Shown piece after piece: positions 5,868 through 7,595 of a stretch of DNA of 7,595 nucleotides (position 1 is the first letter of the stretch; each line of letters begins with the position of its first letter). This DNA is from Pseudomonadota bacterium (GTDB taxonomy: Bacteria > Pseudomonadota > Alphaproteobacteria > Rhizobiales > Xanthobacteraceae). The DNA lies in contig JAEVZN010000563.1 of the NCBI GenBank assembly GCA_023392205.1, positions 1 to 7,595 on the forward strand, in the 5' to 3' direction. A program made the translations under genes and the position numbers. Below the pieces are notes generated by a model. That model had not been told where the DNA came from, searched no databases, and was given only the letters and a program-made list of their open reading frames with translations.

Positions 5868-6661
5868 GCGTCGACGGTCTCAAGCATCTTGTCGTCGAGA
5901 CGCCGGAGCCGGGCCTGATGGTCGTGCGTTTCAACCGGCCGGAGGTGCATAACGCGCTCAACACCGCGACCTCCGAAGACCTGCTGAAAGTGTTCGGCAA
6001 ACTCGCCTTCACGCCCGGCGATCTGCGCTGCGTGATCCTCACCGGCACGGGCGAGAAAGCCTTCAGCGCCGGCGGCGACCTCAAAGAGCGTCAGGGCATG
6101 ACCGACGAGGCCTGGCGCGCACAGCATGCGATCATCGAGGAATCGGCCTATGCGGTCATCAATTGTTCGGTGCCGGTGATCGCGGCAGTGAACGGCGTGG
6201 CCTTTGGCGGCGGCTGCGAACTCGCGCTGTGCTGCGACTTCATCTATGCCGCGCGCCATGCGCGCTTCGCCTTGCCCGAAGTCACGCGCGGCATCATGCC
6301 CGGTGCCGGCGCGACGCAGAACCTGCCGCGTGCGGTCGGCGTGCGCCGGGCCAAGGAAATCATCATGAGCGGCCTGCCCTTCTCGGCAGAACAGGCGCAG
6401 GCCTGGGGCATGGTCAACGAGGTCTGCGAACCCGGCGACCTCATGCCGAATGTGATCACGCTGGCGCGCACGATCTGCGACAATGCGCCGATCTCGGTGC
6501 GCCAGATCAAGAAGGCGATCAACGCTTCGACCGCGACCGACCTGACCACTGGCCTCGCCTTCGAGGTGCAATGCTACGAGCGCATGATCTCGACCGAAGA
6601 CCGGCACGAGGGCGTGCGCGCCTTCAACGAGAAACGCAAACCGCAATTCAGGGGACGTTGA
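5864..6661 (+). CDS. Enoyl-CoA hydratase/isomerase (crotonase) family protein
   Basis: At 265 residues this has the usual single-domain crotonase length. AFSAGGDLKER (66-76) forms the first oxyanion-hole strand, and NGVAFGGGCELALCCDF (110-126) the second with the CoA-binding turn. Glu119 (GGGCEL) and Glu139 (ALPEV) keep the 20-residue spacing of the two catalytic glutamates of rat mitochondrial hydratase (144 and 164). PGAGATQNLPRAVG (146-159) is also canonical. Both acids being present supports real syn-hydration of a trans-2-enoyl-CoA rather than only isomerase or decarboxylase activity. The ATG overlaps the TGA of the MmgE/PrpD gene (ATGA at 5864-5867) and has no strong ribosome site of its own, so translation is probably coupled. 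Substrate chain is unknown; the neighbours suggest a short, possibly branched or carboxylated acyl-CoA. Confidence 0.95.
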   Translation: MSVDGLKHLVVETPEPGLMVVRFNRPEVHNALNTATSEDLLKVFGKLAFTPGDLRCVILTGTGEKAFSAGGDLKERQGMTDEAWRAQHAIIEESAYAVINCSVPVIAAVNGVAFGGGCELALCCDFIYAARHARFALPEVTRGIMPGAGATQNLPRAVGVRRAKEIIMSGLPFSAEQAQAWGMVNEVCEPGDLMPNVITLARTICDNAPISVRQIKKAINASTATDLTTGLAFEVQCYERMISTEDRHEGVRAFNEKRKPQFRGR

Positions 6662-6686
6662 GCGACTTCGATAACCGCACTGCAAT
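6658..6686 (+). promoter_or_regulatory. Weak candidate promoter before the binding-protein gene
   Basis: TTGAGC (6658-6663) and TGCAAT (6681-6686) are 17 nt apart, each four of six to consensus. It overlaps the hydratase stop codon and would give a leader of about 65 nt that carries the downstream hairpin. Such matches arise often by chance. Confidence 0.2.
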
Positions 6687-6728
6687 CACCGACAACGACG
6701 CCGAATGGCGCAAGTCTGAACAAGAATG

Positions 6729-6744
6729 AGGCCGCAGGCCTTTT
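6729..6744 (+). terminator. Terminator-like hairpin between hydratase and binding-protein genes
   Basis: AGGCC (6729-6733), loop GCA, GGCCT (6737-6741) and then TTT form a short GC stem with a T tail. It ends just before the ribosome site GGGAGGA (6746-6752). With only five stem pairs and a short tail it would be a partial stop at best, which could set different levels for the enzyme genes and the receptor gene. Confidence 0.4.
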
Positions 6745-6757
6745 CGGGAGGAAACAT

Positions 6758-7595
6758 ATGAAAGCATCTCGTCGCATCGCGGTTCATGCCGCAAGCCTGA
6801 AAGCCGCAAGTCTGAAAGCAGCAAGTCTGAAAGCAGCAGGTCTCGCAGCGCTGATCCTTGCACCAGCCTTGGTCGCAACGCCCGCTCTGGCGCAGGCGCA
6901 GAACTGGCCGACACGCGCGATCACCATTGTGGTGCCCTACCCGCCCGGCGCCTCGACCGATTTCATCGCACGCCTCATCCGCGATCCGCTGGAAGAGCAA
7001 CTCAAGCAAAGCGTCGTCGTGGAGAACCGGCCGGGCGCGGGCGGCACGACGGGTGCCTCGCAGGTCGCCAAGGCGGCGCCGGACGGCTACACGCTCCTCG
7101 TCACCGTGAATGCGCCGGTGACGATGAATTCCTTCATGCAGAAGAATTTCCCCTACGACCCGATGAAGGCCTTCACGCCCGTCATCAAGGCCGCCGATGT
7201 GCTGATGACGCTCGCCGTCAATTCCAAGCTGCCGGTCAAGAGCGTGCAGGAACTGATCGACTACGCCAAAAAGAACCCCGATCAGAAGATGAGCTTCGGC
7301 AGCGCCGGCATTGGTTCTGCACATCACATTGCCGGCGAGTTGCTCAAGCAGAAGACCGGGATCAACATGATCCATGTGCCCTATCGCGGCGGCGGTCCGG
7401 CCATTACGGATCTGGTCGCGGGACATATCCCGATCAGCTTCGGCACCACACCGGCCGTCCTGCCACAACATGAGGCGGGCACCATCCGCATGATCGCACT
7501 CGCAGAAGAGAAGCGTTCACCGGATCTTCCTGGCGTGCCGACCATTGCCGAGACTGTGCCGGGCGTCGTGACCTTCACCTGGGTCGGCGTGTTCG
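6758..7595 (+). CDS. Bug/TctC-family periplasmic substrate-binding protein (tripartite tricarboxylate transporter type), C-terminus off the window
   Basis: The frame gives 279 residues to the right edge; full members have about 320-340. The family captures carboxylates in the periplasm for TctAB-type carriers or signals their presence. Visible: a Sec signal peptide with hydrophobic core LAALILAPALVA and AxA cleavage after Ala45 (ATPALA), then the mature family pattern NWPTRAITIVVPYPPGAST (49-67), VVVENRPGAGGTTGA (86-100), APDGYTLL (107-114), FPYDP (131-135), FGSAGIGSAHHIAGE (180-194), VPYRGGGPAITDL (207-219) and LPGVPTIAE (257-265). The start is firm: GGGAGGA (6746-6752) lies 5 nt before ATG. 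The signal peptide n-region is lengthened by a five-residue repeat, AASLK three times, at 11-25. Placed after the hydratase, it probably imports the acid that the locus degrades. The ligand cannot be read from sequence. Confidence 0.95.
   Translation, partial: MKASRRIAVHAASLKAASLKAASLKAAGLAALILAPALVATPALAQAQNWPTRAITIVVPYPPGASTDFIARLIRDPLEEQLKQSVVVENRPGAGGTTGASQVAKAAPDGYTLLVTVNAPVTMNSFMQKNFPYDPMKAFTPVIKAADVLMTLAVNSKLPVKSVQELIDYAKKNPDQKMSFGSAGIGSAHHIAGELLKQKTGINMIHVPYRGGGPAITDLVAGHIPISFGTTPAVLPQHEAGTIRMIALAEEKRSPDLPGVPTIAETVPGVVTFTWVGVF
6788..6847 (+). repeat. 15-bp tandem repeat in the signal peptide coding region
   Basis: Three in-frame copies (6788-6802, 6803-6817, 6818-6832) encode AASLK each, and a fourth degenerate copy (6833-6847) encodes AAGLA. 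Units differ by one base from the next. An isolated 11-base copy of the core, GCAAGTCTGAA, also occurs in the gap at 6710-6720. Being a multiple of three, copy-number change would alter signal peptide length without a frameshift. Confidence 0.85.

Noticed and set aside
6788..6847. CRISPR-like array
   Set aside because: The units are contiguous, 15 bp, in frame and without spacers; they are a coding tandem repeat.
4878..7471. Three long minus-strand frames (4878-5687, 5690-6685, 6686-7471) opposite the MmgE/PrpD, hydratase and Bug genes
   Set aside because: Each mirrors a real gene in the complementary frame and shows no domain pattern.

Overview
This 7.6 kb window is GC-rich, densely coding bacterial DNA with short gene gaps and several ATGA stop/start overlaps. 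It most resembles an alphaproteobacterium of the Hyphomicrobiales (Bradyrhizobium / Rhodopseudomonas / Pseudolabrys-like). The grounds are codon use, a Bug/TctC-type solute-binding protein, and an intergenic element at about 3507-3573 that resembles, from memory, a dispersed repeat of Bradyrhizobium-type genomes. No sequence search was possible, so the taxonomy is inference.

Layout, left to right: (1) minus strand, 1-940, the N-terminal 313 residues of an aryl/acyl-CoA ligase of the 2-aminobenzoate/benzoate-CoA ligase type, cut by the window edge. (2) A 151-bp divergent promoter region, 941-1091. (3) Plus strand, an Old Yellow Enzyme-type flavin oxidoreductase (1092-2543) followed by an HMG-CoA-lyase-family enzyme (2568-3506), joined by an unusual relay of three ATGA stop/start sites. 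(4) A convergent junction with the repeat and hairpin. (5) Minus strand, an IclR-family regulator (3576-4379). (6) A divergent control region with a clear dyad at 4412-4429 over the regulator's predicted -10 box. (7) Plus strand, an MmgE/PrpD-family protein, an enoyl-CoA hydratase overlapping it by ATGA, then the start of a periplasmic Bug/TctC-type binding protein cut by the right edge.

Read together this is a catabolic locus for an organic acid. Uptake would use the Bug receptor, activation the CoA ligase, C=C chemistry the OYE reductase, hydratase and PrpD-fold enzyme, and C-C cleavage the lyase, under IclR control. The substrate cannot be read from the sequence. The combination lacks the usual acyl-CoA dehydrogenase, hydroxyacyl-CoA dehydrogenase and thiolase within the window, and is the best candidate here for an undescribed pathway. 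No RNA genes, CRISPR array, transposase or phage genes were seen.
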